A stretch of 64,000 nt of DNA from Agrobacterium vitis (GTDB lineage Bacteria > Pseudomonadota > Alphaproteobacteria > Rhizobiales > Rhizobiaceae). This document shows positions 8,587 to 18,315 of this stretch, piece after piece (the first letter of the stretch is position 1; the number at the start of each line of letters is the position of its first letter). The stretch covers positions 1,285,001-1,349,000 of the forward strand of contig NZ_JACXXJ020000003.1 of NCBI RefSeq assembly GCF_014926405.1. The letters run 5' to 3'. The notes under the pieces were generated by a model. It did not search any database and was not told the DNA's origin. It saw only the letters and a list, made by a program, of their open reading frames with translations. The translations under genes and the position numbers were made by a program.

Positions 8587-9367
8587 CATCGCGCACGCCA
8601 TGGCCATGGCTGCCATTATTCTCCCCGCCGTACTTCCGGCCTCAGCTGAGGCCGGCGGCGTGACGGGTGAAGCGACCGAATGGACACAGCTCGCCAACAA
8701 TACCGAACTGATCTCGCTGGTCGGCAAGTCGGCCGAACAGGTCAACAACCAGATCACCCAGATCTCGCAACTTGCCGAGCAAATCCAGAACCAGATCAAC
8801 ATCTACAACAACATGCTGCAAAACACGGCGCAATTGCCAAACCACATCTGGGGTCAGGTCGAGAATGACCTGAAGAACCTGCAGAACGTCGTGGAGCAGG
8901 GGCAGGGCGTCGCGTTCTCGATGGGCAATATCGACGACGTGCTCAAGCAGCGTTTCCAAAGCTTTGCCGAGATGAAAAACAACCTGCCTGACGGAGCAAG
9001 CTTTTCGTCCACCTATCAGAACTGGTCCGACACCAACCGCGACACGATCGCAGGTTCCCTGAAGGCAGCAAACCTGACGGCTGACCAGTTTTCGAGCGAG
9101 GAGAGCACGATGTCGTCGCTGCGATCGATGTCGGAAACGGCCGACGGGCAGATGAAGGCGCTGCAGATCGGACATCAGATCGCCGCCCAGCAGATCGCGC
9201 AGATGCAAAAGCTGCGTGGTCTCGTTTCCCAGCAGATGACGATGATGGGCACCTGGTTTCAGTCTGAACAGGCGCAAAAGGATTTGGCCCAGGCGCGCCG
9301 TGAACAATTCTTCAGCGGAAGCGAGCATGACATCCGCGGCGGACAGACGATGGAGCCCCGCTGGTGA
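8558..9367 (+). CDS. trbJ: TrbJ conjugal transfer protein (VirB5-like)
   Basis: TrbJ is the periplasmic VirB5-type protein thought to sit at the pilus. It has 269 residues with a signal peptide (hydrophobic stretch to about residue 28, cleavage near ASAEA). The mature part is helical and rich in Gln and Asn, with heptad-like NNQITQISQLAEQIQNQIN segments. It starts inside the end of trbE and its stop overlaps trbK by 4 nt. Near its C-terminus is a REQFFSGSEHDIRGGQTMEPRW motif that recurs, altered, at the end of TrbK. Confidence 0.93.
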   Translation: MPRHFFLPNNIAHAMAMAAIILPAVLPASAEAGGVTGEATEWTQLANNTELISLVGKSAEQVNNQITQISQLAEQIQNQINIYNNMLQNTAQLPNHIWGQVENDLKNLQNVVEQGQGVAFSMGNIDDVLKQRFQSFAEMKNNLPDGASFSSTYQNWSDTNRDTIAGSLKAANLTADQFSSEESTMSSLRSMSETADGQMKALQIGHQIAAQQIAQMQKLRGLVSQQMTMMGTWFQSEQAQKDLAQARREQFFSGSEHDIRGGQTMEPRW

Positions 9368-9591
9368 GCCCGCGCCTTGTCATCATCCTTGCTGTCGTGG
9401 GGATCATCGCTTCCGGCGTCGGCATCGCCAGGTGGATCGTCCAGCCGGGACCGACTCCCATGTCCGGAGCGGAAGAAGCATCGCCAGAGGCTGCATCCGA
9501 CGCCGACCGGCGTGCTCACCGGGAGAAGTTCTTTGGTGGCGACACCACTCGCGACATTCGCGGCGGCCAGGAGATGAAGCCGAGATGGTGA
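9364..9591 (+). CDS. trbK: TrbK entry-exclusion protein
   Basis: TrbK-type proteins block redundant entry of the same plasmid. The 75-residue protein has an N-terminal hydrophobic segment (LVIILAVVGIIASGVGIA) and a short soluble tail. The GTG start at 9364 overlaps the trbJ stop (GTGA). Its end ([21 protein letters not shown]) closely resembles the end of TrbJ, which suggests a duplication of the 3' part of trbJ. There is no clear lipobox Cys, unlike RP4 TrbK. Confidence 0.85.
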   Translation: MSPRLVIILAVVGIIASGVGIARWIVQPGPTPMSGAEEASPEAASDADRRAHREKFFGGDTTRDIRGGQEMKPRW

Positions 9592-10772
9592 TCGTTCATC
9601 CCTCCCGACGCATCGAGCGCGCCTTCGTCACCTTGGGCCTCATCCTGCTCGCAAGCACGCCAGCTCTGGCGCAGCAGGGTCAAGTTCTGACGACCCTGGA
9701 AAACTCCGTCGTCGCGGCCGCCAAGGGCTGGGAGACGACGGTCATGAATGCAGCGCGTTCACTGTTTTGGATTCTGGCGGGCATCGAGGTTGGCATCGCC
9801 GCTGTATGGTTGGCGATCAATGCTGCCTCGCTCGACAGCTGGTTTGCCGAGCTGGTGAAACGCATCATGTTTATTGGATTGTTCGCCTTCATTCTCAATG
9901 AGGGCCCGGCATTTGCAAAGGCTGTCGTCGACAGCCTCTACCAAATCGGCGCCGGCGGTGGCTCGGCCTCGCCGGCCAATATTTTTGACGCCGGCATTCG
10001 TGTCGCGACCAAGATGTCGGAACAGGCGAAGTTTGGCCTCTTCGAGGATAACTCCCTGGCGATCGCCGCCGTGTTCGCCATGGTCGTGGTCGTCGTCTGC
10101 TTCTCGCTCGTTGCCGCCATCTTCGTCTCGATCATGGTGGAGATGTATGTCGGCTTGCTCGCGGGCATGATCATGCTCGGATTGGGTGGCACATCCTACA
10201 CCAAGGATTTCGCCATCAAATATCTGGTCTACGCCTTCTCGGTCGGCATGAAACTGATGGCGCTGGTGATGATTGCCAAAATCGGCTCGGACATCCTGCT
10301 GGGCCTGGCCGAGGCACCGACAGCCACATCAGAGCAGTTCATCACCACACTCGCGATCGCCGGCATCTCGGTCGTGGTCTTCGTCATCGCCATGTATGTA
10401 CCGCCGATCCTGCAGGGTGTCGTTCAGGGTGCTTCCGTTTCCGGGGGCATGGAAGCCATTCGCCACGGTGGACAGGCCGCATCCTTTGCGGCCGGCGCCG
10501 GCTTTTTGGCGACGGCAGCAGCCAGCAGAGGTTTTCAGGCAGCAGGCGCGGCGAGGGCAGGGGGAGCGTCCCTCGGTAGTGCCGCCATGCGTGGCATGGA
10601 GGCAGGCATCGGCGGTGCGGCAGGTGCGCTCAGTTCAGCCGCGAAGGACAAGGCGGTTGGATCGCCCGGTGCCTATGCCGGATCCCTGCTCGGGCTCGCT
10701 AATGCCAAACTCGACCAGCAGCCGGGTCGGACCGCGTCGCCTCCACCACCGCCACTTAACGAGACCAAATAA
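9585..10772 (+). CDS. trbL: TrbL conjugal transfer membrane protein (VirB6 family)
   Basis: TrbL is the polytopic VirB6-type inner-membrane protein of the secretion channel. It has 395 residues: a signal-like N-terminus ending near PALAQQ, several membrane helices between about residues 50 and 290, and an Ala/Gly-rich, low-complexity C-terminal tail. I chose ATG 9585 (MVIVHPSRR), which overlaps the trbK stop by 7 nt. A longer in-frame extension upstream runs through trbJ and trbK and is not credible. Confidence 0.93.
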   Translation: MVIVHPSRRIERAFVTLGLILLASTPALAQQGQVLTTLENSVVAAAKGWETTVMNAARSLFWILAGIEVGIAAVWLAINAASLDSWFAELVKRIMFIGLFAFILNEGPAFAKAVVDSLYQIGAGGGSASPANIFDAGIRVATKMSEQAKFGLFEDNSLAIAAVFAMVVVVVCFSLVAAIFVSIMVEMYVGLLAGMIMLGLGGTSYTKDFAIKYLVYAFSVGMKLMALVMIAKIGSDILLGLAEAPTATSEQFITTLAIAGISVVVFVIAMYVPPILQGVVQGASVSGGMEAIRHGGQAASFAAGAGFLATAAASRGFQAAGAARAGGASLGSAAMRGMEAGIGGAAGALSSAAKDKAVGSPGAYAGSLLGLANAKLDQQPGRTASPPPPPLNETK

Positions 10773-10789
10773 CTGGAGGCCGATCCGCC

Positions 10790-11467
10790 ATGGCCGGACA
10801 CAATCCGCTCGATAATCCCGATCTTGCCAATCCCTATATCGCCGCGCGCAACGAATGGAACGAGCGCTATGGATCCTATGTCAGGTCCGCCGCTGCCTGG
10901 CGTATCGTCGGCATTGCCGGCATGACCATGGCTGTGATCGGCTTTGGCTACGCGCTGTACCAGAGCACACAGGTCAAGCTCGTTCCCTATATCGTCGAGG
11001 TCGACAAGCTCGGCACGGCCGTCAATGCCGGCTTCCCGCAGCAGATCGAATATGCCGATCCGCGCGTGGTGCGCGCCACCCTCGGCAGCTTCGTGTCGAA
11101 CTTTCGAAGCGTGACTCCCGACGCGGTCGTGCAGAAGCAGTACATCGACAGAACCTATGGGCTGCTGAGGACTTCGGATCCCGCAACCGAGAAGGTCAAT
11201 GCCTGGTTCCGGTCGAACTCGCCCTTCGAGAAAGCGAAGAGCTCGACCGTGGCAATCGAGGTCAACAATATCGTCGCGCTGTCGAACCAGAGCTACCAGT
11301 TGGACTGGACCGAATTCGAGCGCGACCGGCGCGGCAAGGAAACCGCCGTCCGCCGCTTCCGCGGCATTGCCACCGTGACCCTGACGCCGCCGCAGGACGA
11401 AGGCGTCATCCGCTTGAACCCTATCGGTCTCTATCTCCGCGACTTCGACTGGACAGCACAGCTTTGA
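10790..11467 (+). CDS. trbF: TrbF conjugal transfer protein (VirB8 family)
   Basis: TrbF is the VirB8-type assembly factor: one N-terminal transmembrane helix and a periplasmic domain. In its 225 residues, [18 protein letters not shown] precedes the membrane segment (about 40-60). The [12 protein letters not shown] motif marks the start of the VirB8 fold. A ribosome site (ACTGGAGG) precedes the ATG. Length and order in the operon are normal. Confidence 0.95.
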   Translation: MAGHNPLDNPDLANPYIAARNEWNERYGSYVRSAAAWRIVGIAGMTMAVIGFGYALYQSTQVKLVPYIVEVDKLGTAVNAGFPQQIEYADPRVVRATLGSFVSNFRSVTPDAVVQKQYIDRTYGLLRTSDPATEKVNAWFRSNSPFEKAKSSTVAIEVNNIVALSNQSYQLDWTEFERDRRGKETAVRRFRGIATVTLTPPQDEGVIRLNPIGLYLRDFDWTAQL

Positions 11468-11472
11468 AAGGC

Positions 11473-12336
11473 ATGGCCCCGAACATGATCATCCCGCGCA
11501 CAAGAACACGGGCCACGCTGACGGGCGCGCGCGCCTCGGCACTGTTGGCGTCTTTAGTGGTCGCTCCCCTGCATGCATATGCTGCCGATAGCGTCACAGC
11601 CAACGAAGCAAAGGGCATGGGTATCTCCACCCAGTGGCGCGGGTCTCGGGGTCTCGTCACCAAGGGGCCTGACGGCAAGGTGATCTTCCTTTATGGCGAG
11701 GTGCAGCCTTCCGTTGTCTGCTCGCCTTTGCAGGTTTGCGACATTGAATTGCAAGGCGGTGAGGTCGTCCGCGACGTCCTGGTCGGCGACACGGTGCGCT
11801 GGAAGGTGGAACCCGCGACTTCGGGGGCGGCCGGAGGGCAGGCCATCCACCTGATCGTCAAACCGTCGGAGCCGGGTCTTGTAACCTCCATGGTGGTGAC
11901 GACGTCCAGGCGGACCTATCACATCCAGCTCAAATCCCATTCGACCCAGTATATGGCGCGTGTCGGTTTCGAATATCCGGAGGATGTTTCAACAAAGCTC
12001 GCCGACATCAATGCCCGGCTTGAAGCAAGCACCATCCCGGGCGCGGGTGTCCCCGCCGAGCAGCTGAACTTCAGCTATTCCGTTTCGGGCAGGGCGGGTT
12101 GGAGACCGACGAGGGTCTATTCCGATGGGCTCAAGACCTACATCCAGTTTCCACGCTCGATCTCCGGCCAGGATGCGCCTGTTCTGTTCGTCACGTCAGG
12201 CGGGCAGAACCGGATCGTCAACTACCGGATGAAGGGCGACATGATGGTCGTCGATTACCATGTCGATCGCGCGGTGCTCGTGTCGGGGGTCGGCTGGAAA
12301 CAGGAAAAGATCACCATCAAGCGGGGAGGGCGGTAA
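11473..12336 (+). CDS. trbG: TrbG conjugal transfer protein (VirB9 family)
   Basis: TrbG is the VirB9/CagX-type periplasmic-outer-membrane subunit of the core complex. In 287 residues it has a signal peptide ending near AYAAD, an N-terminal domain with [23 protein letters not shown], and a C-terminal [28 protein letters not shown] block characteristic of VirB9. The ATG at 11473 lies 5 nt after trbF; the ATG at 11485 is an alternative. The stop overlaps the trbH start by one base. Confidence 0.95.
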   Translation: MAPNMIIPRTRTRATLTGARASALLASLVVAPLHAYAADSVTANEAKGMGISTQWRGSRGLVTKGPDGKVIFLYGEVQPSVVCSPLQVCDIELQGGEVVRDVLVGDTVRWKVEPATSGAAGGQAIHLIVKPSEPGLVTSMVVTTSRRTYHIQLKSHSTQYMARVGFEYPEDVSTKLADINARLEASTIPGAGVPAEQLNFSYSVSGRAGWRPTRVYSDGLKTYIQFPRSISGQDAPVLFVTSGGQNRIVNYRMKGDMMVVDYHVDRAVLVSGVGWKQEKITIKRGGR

Positions 12337-12812
12337 TGAACATCCCTCTCTCCCATTCGCGCGCCTTGCAACCCCTCCTCAACTTTGCTGCAGCCTGCGC
12401 CCTAGCCGCCCTTCTTTCCGGATGCCAGTCGACCGCAACAGAAGGGCTCGTTTCCAGCACAGCGCCGCCGGAAATCTCCGGTCCCGCTGCCAGTGCCATC
12501 GCCGGCGATATGGTGAGCCGCCTTGCCGAACAGATCGGGCCGGGAAAGGCGACCGTCGCTCTGAAGGTGGACGCCTCGCCCTTCGGACAGGCGCTAGAAG
12601 CGGCGCTGAAGGGATGGGGCTATGCTGTAATCACCGACCAGAAGACGGATAGCGGCACGACGGTCATTTCGCTCGCCTATGTGATCTTGGCTGTCGATGG
12701 TCAGGTGCTGGCCCGTCTATCGACAAACAGTGTCGAGCTCGGCCGCGCTTATTCAGTCACGGCAAACGGCGCGACGCCAGCGAGCGCCTTGTCGATCATG
12801 CGGCGTGGGTGA
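12336..12812 (+). CDS. trbH: TrbH conjugal transfer lipoprotein
   Basis: TrbH is a lipoprotein of the Trb system, probably acting like VirB7 at the outer membrane. It has 158 residues with a typical lipoprotein signal and lipobox LLSGC (Cys30), followed by a TrbH-family domain ([26 protein letters not shown]). TAATG couples it to trbG. The frame is intact and of normal length. Confidence 0.92.
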   Translation: MNIPLSHSRALQPLLNFAAACALAALLSGCQSTATEGLVSSTAPPEISGPAASAIAGDMVSRLAEQIGPGKATVALKVDASPFGQALEAALKGWGYAVITDQKTDSGTTVISLAYVILAVDGQVLARLSTNSVELGRAYSVTANGATPASALSIMRRG

Positions 12813-12823
12813 GGGAGGGTCAT

Positions 12824-14146
12824 ATGGTGCAATCTCTCAATCTCGGCGGCGCCCCAAACAGCCAGGCCCCATCCGCTATTCGGCGGATCAATCGCCTGCC
12901 GATCGTCGTCATCATCGTCCTGACGGTCGCGTTTCTTGGCGTGATCTTTTATGGGCTGGCCTCGCGCGGTCTCTACTTTGGCAAGGACAGCGGCCCGGAG
13001 ACAAGTTCGGGCAACCCCGCTTCGACATTCGCCGACCAGATCAAACGCGGCGTCACCGATGGCATTATCGGCGAGCCGCAGCAGCAGACCACCTTCCAGC
13101 CGACGCCGATCGAAACGAAACAGGTCGACGAAAAGGCCAGCAATCCCTTCACACCACAGCCAAGCCAACGCGAGGTGCAGCAGCGCGGTCAAGAGCTCGA
13201 AGCGGAAGCCGTCTGGCGGGCTCGTCTTCAGCGAGAACAAAAGGAACAGGTTCTGCGGGAGCAGCAGCGCCAGCGGATGGCCCGCCTGCAGGCGAACAAC
13301 GCGGCCTATGATGCGCCGCTTGCCATAGATCGCGGCAAATTGGATGGGCGTGCTGAAACGCATGATGCGACCGCAGACACGGCTGCAAGAGCCGCGACAG
13401 TTCCGACAAACACCGGAAGCCCCCCCGATCTCTATGCAGCGGCGCTCCGCGCCGGGCTCGGTGGTCAAAACGTTGATCCCAATGCACAAGGCGCCAAGGA
13501 GGACTTTTTTAACGCCGACCTGAAAGAGCTTGGCTACTTGCCGAACCGTGTCGTGCCCCAACAATCGCCCTTCGAGCTGAAGCGCGGTTCGGTCATTCCG
13601 GCAACACTGATCACTGGCATCAATTCCGATCTGCCAGGGCGGATCACCGCCCAGGTGAGCCAGAGCGTTTACGACAGCGCGACAGGCCACCGTCTGCTTA
13701 TTCCGCAAGGAACGAAGCTCTTCGGTCGCTATGACAGCAAGGTGTCTTTTGGTCAGAAACGCGTTCTCGTCGTGTGGACCGACATCATCTTCCCGAACGG
13801 CTCGACTTTACAGATCGGCGGCATGTCGGGGACGGATGCGCAAGGATATGGTGGTTTCAACGACAAGGTGAACAATCACTATCTGAAGACGTTCGGCTCG
13901 GCGGTGCTGATTGCCCTGATCGGAACAGGGATCGACATGGCCGTTCCGGAAAGTTCGACGCTCGCGACCCAGGACACGGCCTCGGATGCAACGCGGCGGA
14001 ATTTCGCAGAAACGTTCGGTCGTGTCGCGGATCGGACCATCCAAAGAAATATGGACGTGCAGCCGACGCTGGAAATCCGCCCCGGGTACAAGTTCAATGT
14101 CCTGGTCGATCAGGACATTGTTTTCCCGGGTGACTATAAGGATTGA
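12824..14146 (+). CDS. trbI: TrbI conjugal transfer protein (VirB10 family)
   Basis: TrbI is the VirB10-type protein that spans the envelope and forms the outer-membrane channel. In 440 residues it has an N-terminal cytoplasmic part, one membrane helix (PIVVIIVLTVAFLGVIFYG, about residues 26-44), a Pro/Gln-rich periplasmic linker and a C-terminal barrel domain (KRGSVIPATLITGINSDLPG, LLIPQGTKLFGRYDSKV, SGTDAQGYGGF). Start at ATG 12824 after GAGGGAGG; an earlier in-frame start at 12809 overlaps trbH. It is the last trb gene. Confidence 0.95.
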   Translation: MVQSLNLGGAPNSQAPSAIRRINRLPIVVIIVLTVAFLGVIFYGLASRGLYFGKDSGPETSSGNPASTFADQIKRGVTDGIIGEPQQQTTFQPTPIETKQVDEKASNPFTPQPSQREVQQRGQELEAEAVWRARLQREQKEQVLREQQRQRMARLQANNAAYDAPLAIDRGKLDGRAETHDATADTAARAATVPTNTGSPPDLYAAALRAGLGGQNVDPNAQGAKEDFFNADLKELGYLPNRVVPQQSPFELKRGSVIPATLITGINSDLPGRITAQVSQSVYDSATGHRLLIPQGTKLFGRYDSKVSFGQKRVLVVWTDIIFPNGSTLQIGGMSGTDAQGYGGFNDKVNNHYLKTFGSAVLIALIGTGIDMAVPESSTLATQDTASDATRRNFAETFGRVADRTIQRNMDVQPTLEIRPGYKFNVLVDQDIVFPGDYKD

Positions 14147-14792
14147 CGAAGGGGCGTAATAGGGGGGTGGGTCACGTGCTTGATCTAAGCGAGCGCCAAG
14201 TGGGGCGTCTGCTGGAGCGCATTCGAACCGGCCGTGCTGCATATCATTTTCATCAAGATCGCCAACGGCCCCACCTCCCTGTTCACGCTGGTGTTGGAGA
14301 ACCGGGCGATCGAAACTAAATGGGAGAGCGATGCGGTTGCGGCCTTAGTCTGGCTCAATCGGCCCGAAGTTGCGATAGCTTGCCATCGCGGGCCTGAAAC
14401 GGGTCACCTTCGCCGAGGATCGGTGGCGAGAGTGGGTGTCATTTCACAGCCTTTTCCAAAGAAGACGAATCCGTTGTCGCTATTGCAGCTTTCGACGACG
14501 TTAAAGCCTTTATGAATTTCATGGCGAAAGTTTTGCGGACCAGGTAGCTGCATAGAGAGACCGTCTTGACTGCGGCGCGGAGTCCACTCCGCGCATTTAA
14601 GTCGGGTGCATCGCTTTCGTCCATTCTAAAGTGAGCAAGATTGCCTCCGGATCGATTGGGCACGTCTCAACGGCGGCGGCATATTTGACCATCTCGTGGT
14701 TTGGCTGCTCGATCACCTTTCTGATGAGCGCCAGTTAAAGCGTCGGGAAATCCATTTTGGCGATCTTACCTATTGTTTAAGTATTTCATTTT
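14147..14792. other. Degenerate intergenic region with a transposase remnant
   Basis: No intact gene is visible in these 646 bp. At about 14165-14240 (+) the translation HVLDLSERQVGRLLERIRTG resembles the N-terminal helix-turn-helix of rhizobial ISNCY-type transposases, and it is lost at once to stops and frameshifts. This marks the junction between the trb backbone and the catabolic cargo. The rest is unassigned. Confidence 0.4.
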
Positions 14793-15884
14793 TCACCAAA
14801 CCATGCCTCGGGCAGCTACCATTTCGACTCGCGTAACAAGACCATTCCGGTGGAACACAACCCGGTCGAACAGATTACTGATTGGACAAGCATGGTTAGG
14901 AATGACCTTCACCGCCGACCCGACCTCCGCAAAAGATCGTCCAAACTCGACGACGGCGTGTTCCTCATAAAGTGCAACAATTCGGGCATCGTCGAAGCCT
15001 TCGACGAGACCGTAATTGTCGAAACCGATCAGATCAGAGGTCAGCGATTTTGAGCCGCAATCTAGTATTGCCCGCCCAGGACTAGGACGAGACACGACGG
15101 TCGCCAGCATCGCGATTGCGACATCCTCTGCCCTGCAATGTCCTACGCGTACCATGCTGCGATCGTTGTAAACATAGGTGCCGGCGCGATGCTCGTTTGC
15201 CGAGGGAACGATGTCCGAGTTGAACAGATCGGGAGACCCTCCGTTGGACCTGATCGGGCACGAGATGCCACGATCCGCAAGGAGGGCCATGCTCTCTGCA
15301 AAGAACCGTTCAACAGTCCCTGCAGACCCTATTGCTGGATAGGTCAGAATTCCTGCAAATTCGAGAGAGGCGTGCGTCTTGATGGATTCGGCAAGACTGA
15401 CGACCGCTCCTGGTGTTTTGACGCCACAGCGACCTCCACCCGTGTCGCATTCCACAAGGACAGCCAGAGGTCGGTCCGGTCTAAATTTGATAGCAAGTGC
15501 TTCAACCACCGTGCCACTGTCTGCGACGACCTTCAATTTTGCGACACGGGAATTAAGAGCCTGCAAACGAGTGAGCTTTTTGGGGCCCACGATATTGTAG
15601 CTAAGCAATATGTCTTCGAACCCAGCATCCGCGAATACCTCGGCCTCAGTTAATTTCTGACAATTGATCCCCACTGCGCCGGCCGACAGTTGCTGTCTTG
15701 CGATCGCAGGCAACTTGTGGGTCTTAATGTGCACCCTTAATGATTTGTCACATTGGTTCATGTAGGTTTGAACACGAGCAATGTTGGCGGCAACTCGGTC
15801 TTCGTCGATGATCGGCATCGGGGTCGCAACGAGATCTATGGGCGTGCCTATGGAGGGCCATGGAAAAGTAACACTATCGGACAT
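14793..15884 (-). CDS. D-threonine aldolase / D-serine dehydratase-like PLP enzyme
   Basis: This is a fold-type III (alanine racemase-like) PLP enzyme of the DSD1/D-threonine aldolase family. Members either cleave D-3-hydroxy amino acids to glycine and an aldehyde, or dehydrate D-serine to pyruvate and ammonia with a bound metal. In 363 residues, the N-terminal barrel carries the PLP-lysine motif HIKTHKLP (about 52-59), GGGRCGVKTP binds phosphate, and the C-terminal beta domain has the metal-site motif PNHACP. Start at ATG 15884 (MSDSVTFPW). It is last in a minus-strand operon, overlapping RidA, behind an N-carbamoyl-D-amino acid hydrolase. A D-amino acid substrate is therefore likely; which of the two reactions occurs cannot be told from sequence. 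Confidence 0.8.
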   Translation of the reverse strand: MSDSVTFPWPSIGTPIDLVATPMPIIDEDRVAANIARVQTYMNQCDKSLRVHIKTHKLPAIARQQLSAGAVGINCQKLTEAEVFADAGFEDILLSYNIVGPKKLTRLQALNSRVAKLKVVADSGTVVEALAIKFRPDRPLAVLVECDTGGGRCGVKTPGAVVSLAESIKTHASLEFAGILTYPAIGSAGTVERFFAESMALLADRGISCPIRSNGGSPDLFNSDIVPSANEHRAGTYVYNDRSMVRVGHCRAEDVAIAMLATVVSRPSPGRAILDCGSKSLTSDLIGFDNYGLVEGFDDARIVALYEEHAVVEFGRSFAEVGSAVKVIPNHACPISNLFDRVVFHRNGLVTRVEMVAARGMVW

Positions 15885-16293
15885 GATGGGCCGGCCGATA
15901 GGCAACTACATCCATTTCCACTTTGGCGTCGACCATTATAAGCGACTGCACAGTTGAGCGCGCCGGCGGACAATCGATGAAATGTCTTTCGAAGACGGCA
16001 TTGAAACTGGAGAAATCACGCGCGTCATGCAGCCAGACATTCACCTTAACCACATCAGCGAGCGTACAGCCGGCAAGCGCAAGTACTGACTTGACGTTGG
16101 TGATCACCTGTTCGGTCTGCGCCACTATATTGCCTGCAACTATCTCGCCGTCAATTGTTGGAACTTGGCCGGAAACATAAACGAAATCGCCCGCCCGCAC
16201 CGCCTTGGAAAAGGGCCGTTTCTGACCACCTGCCTGACTGTCGGCTGCCTCGAATCGCACCAATCCGTGCTCATCCATCATACCCATCCCCAT
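15874..16293 (-). CDS. RidA family enamine/imine deaminase
   Basis: Rid proteins hydrolyse reactive enamines/imines such as 2-aminoacrylate, produced by PLP enzymes. The protein has about 139 residues with the core GDFVYVSGQVP, NVKSVLALAGCTLADVVKVNVWL and PPARSTV, where the Arg is the substrate carboxylate ligand. The start lies in a run of Met codons (16293, 16287, 16281, 16278), and any could be used. It overlaps the following D-threonine aldolase/D-serine dehydratase-like gene. This fits RidA acting on the enamine released by a D-serine dehydratase reaction. Confidence 0.88.
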   Translation of the reverse strand: MGMGMMDEHGLVRFEAADSQAGGQKRPFSKAVRAGDFVYVSGQVPTIDGEIVAGNIVAQTEQVITNVKSVLALAGCTLADVVKVNVWLHDARDFSSFNAVFERHFIDCPPARSTVQSLIMVDAKVEMDVVAYRPAHHVR

Positions 16294-16321
16294 CAAAAAA
16301 TACGATCTGCGTCCGCCGCGA

Positions 16322-17389
16322 TCAGGCTAAACTCAGGCGCTCGCCTGACGCCCGGTCGAAGAAGTGCAGGTTCTGGGCCACTGGCTTCAGCCGGATATAA
16401 TCTCCGGATCGGAACTTTCGTTCACTGTTTTCGATTGTCACGAGACTTGTGCCGTCCTCGGTGCAGGCATGAATGTAGGTCTGCGAACCGGTCGGTTCGA
16501 CGAGCGTCACCTTGGCCCGCAGGCCGTCTTCCTGGTCGAGAAGCAAGTCTTCGGGACGTATTCCAACGACGAACTCTCCCGCCTTCGATTGCACGTCAAC
16601 TTCCGTCCGAAACGTCGCCTGCTTGCCAAGCGACACGCCGCCGTTCCCATCGCGTCTGGCATCGATAAAATTCATCTGCGGAGATCCTATGAAGCCCGCG
16701 ACGAAGGTGTTCCTAGGCTTTCGGTAAAGCTCCATGGGCGTATCGATCTGGATGATCTCGCCCTTGTCCATGATCACGATCCGATCCGCCATAGTCATGG
16801 CCTCGATCTGGTCATGCGTGACATAGATTGTCGTCGTCATCAGGCGTTGCTGAACTTCCTTGATTTCCGACCGCATGACCACGCGGAGTTTCGCATCAAG
16901 ATTTGAAAGCGGTTCGTCGAAGAGAAACACCTGTGGGTCTCGAACGATCGCACGTCCCATTGCTACGCGTTGGCGCTGACCGCCTGAAAGTTCCTTGGGC
17001 CGCCGCTCGAGCAGTGCCTCAAGATGAAGGGTTCGCGCGGCTTCCAGAACTTTCAATTTGATCTCGCTTTCTGGACGCTTTTGCATGCGAAGGCAGAAGC
17101 CAAGGTTTTCCGCGACCGTCATATGCGGGTAGAGCGCGTAGCTCTGGAAAACCATGGCGATATCGCGCTGCTTGGACGGCAGCTGTGTGACGTCACGCGA
17201 GCCAATTCTGATCGCGCCACTGGTGGAACCTTCCAGCCCCGCAACGATCCTCAGCAGCGTAGATTTGCCACAACCCGATGGACCGATCAGGGCGACGAAC
17301 TCCCCTTCCTCGACATGGAGATTGATGTTTCTGAGCGTGTGGATCGCGCCGAAATGTTTGTTCAGGCCTTCTATGCTGACTGCTGTCAT
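16322..17389 (-). CDS. ABC transporter ATP-binding protein (MalK/UgpC type)
   Basis: This is the ATPase of a CUT1-type importer. In 355 residues it has Walker A GPSGCGKST (36-44), Q-loop VFQSYALYPHMTV, signature LSGGQRQRV, Walker B VFLFDEP, D-loop NLDAKL and a C-terminal TOBE/MalK regulatory domain (GIRPEDL). It overlaps the carbamoylase gene by 4 nt. It serves the permeases and binding protein at 19250-22434, although three genes intervene. CUT1 systems usually carry sugars or polyols, so here the substrate may be a glycosylated or polar ring compound. Confidence 0.93.
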   Translation of the reverse strand: MTAVSIEGLNKHFGAIHTLRNINLHVEEGEFVALIGPSGCGKSTLLRIVAGLEGSTSGAIRIGSRDVTQLPSKQRDIAMVFQSYALYPHMTVAENLGFCLRMQKRPESEIKLKVLEAARTLHLEALLERRPKELSGGQRQRVAMGRAIVRDPQVFLFDEPLSNLDAKLRVVMRSEIKEVQQRLMTTTIYVTHDQIEAMTMADRIVIMDKGEIIQIDTPMELYRKPRNTFVAGFIGSPQMNFIDARRDGNGGVSLGKQATFRTEVDVQSKAGEFVVGIRPEDLLLDQEDGLRAKVTLVEPTGSQTYIHACTEDGTSLVTIENSERKFRSGDYIRLKPVAQNLHFFDRASGERLSLA

Positions 17390-18315
17390 CGAATGCTCCC
17401 GTGGGATGCAAGCAGGCCGTCATAAAGTTCAGGACGCCTGTTGCGCTCAAAATTGAATTCTTCCGCCTTGCCGTTCAGGCAATCGTCCAGATCGCAGTCC
17501 GCGACTGCAATCTCGTCGTCGACGCCCTTTGTCTCGGCGATGACGCGGCCGTTCGGATGGATAATGCAGGAACCGCCCATCAGGTCGACGCCATCCTCTC
17601 GACCGGCCTTTGCTACGCCGACAACGAAGGTGGAGTTCTGGTAAGCGCCTGCCTGCATGCACAATCGGCTCTGGAACATGCGCAGTTCCGGCGACTGTTC
17701 CGCTCGGGGATTATGGATCGGCGTCGTGTATCCGAGCATGATCAACTCGACGCCTTTCAAACCCATCATCCTGTAGGTTTCCGGCCACCTGCGGTCGTTG
17801 CAGATGCACATTCCCACCTGGCCATCGAAGGCATTGACGACGGGAAAGCCGAGATCGCCGACTTCAAAATAGTACTTTTCCAAATTCTGAAAGGGATCGT
17901 CAGGGCGGTAATCGGCATGCCCTGGCAAATGCACCTTACGATACTTAGCTGCGACCAGGCCGTCACGGTCCACAAGAATCTGTGAATTGTATCGATGCTT
18001 GGCCCCGCCCTCAGTCGTGATTTCGGCATAGCCCAGGCTAAAGCCAATGTGTCTACGGCGCGCCAGATCGAAGAGCGGCTGCACATCCGCGTTGGGCATG
18101 TCGTGCTCGTAGAAATCGTCCGCTTTATGAAGATCGGCGAGATAAGTCCGGGGAAAGAAGGTCGTCAGCGCAAGCTCGGGAAAGACCGCGAGATTGCAGC
18201 CGTCATCGGCTGCTTGATCGAGCAGACCCATCATGCGGCTCACTGTTGCACGGCGTGGTTCAGCGGAATTAACCGGCCCCATTTGTGCTGCGGCTATTCT
18301 GAGGACACGCGTCAT
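17386..18315 (-). CDS. N-carbamoyl-D-amino acid amidohydrolase
   Basis: This enzyme hydrolyses N-carbamoyl-D-amino acids to D-amino acids, CO2 and ammonia, the second step of hydantoin use. The 309-residue nitrilase-fold protein has the triad in the same positions as the Agrobacterium D-carbamoylase: Glu47 (VFPELALTTFFPR), Lys127 (KYRKVHLPG) and Cys172 (MCICNDRRWPET). It also shares YAE, HRYNSQILVD and MQAGAYQN. It lies in a 4-nt-overlap chain between the epimerase and ATPase genes, and a D-hydantoinase gene is 5 kb away on the opposite strand. Confidence 0.93.
   Translation of the reverse strand: MTRVLRIAAAQMGPVNSAEPRRATVSRMMGLLDQAADDGCNLAVFPELALTTFFPRTYLADLHKADDFYEHDMPNADVQPLFDLARRRHIGFSLGYAEITTEGGAKHRYNSQILVDRDGLVAAKYRKVHLPGHADYRPDDPFQNLEKYYFEVGDLGFPVVNAFDGQVGMCICNDRRWPETYRMMGLKGVELIMLGYTTPIHNPRAEQSPELRMFQSRLCMQAGAYQNSTFVVGVAKAGREDGVDLMGGSCIIHPNGRVIAETKGVDDEIAVADCDLDDCLNGKAEEFNFERNRRPELYDGLLASHGSIR

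Noticed and set aside
12749..13708. Minus-strand frame of 319 codons
   Set aside because: Opposite trbH/trbI, no recognisable domain, composition typical of a shadow.
14234..14515. Plus-strand frame of 93 codons after trbI
   Set aside because: The first residues look protein-like but no family is recognised and it sits in degenerate DNA.
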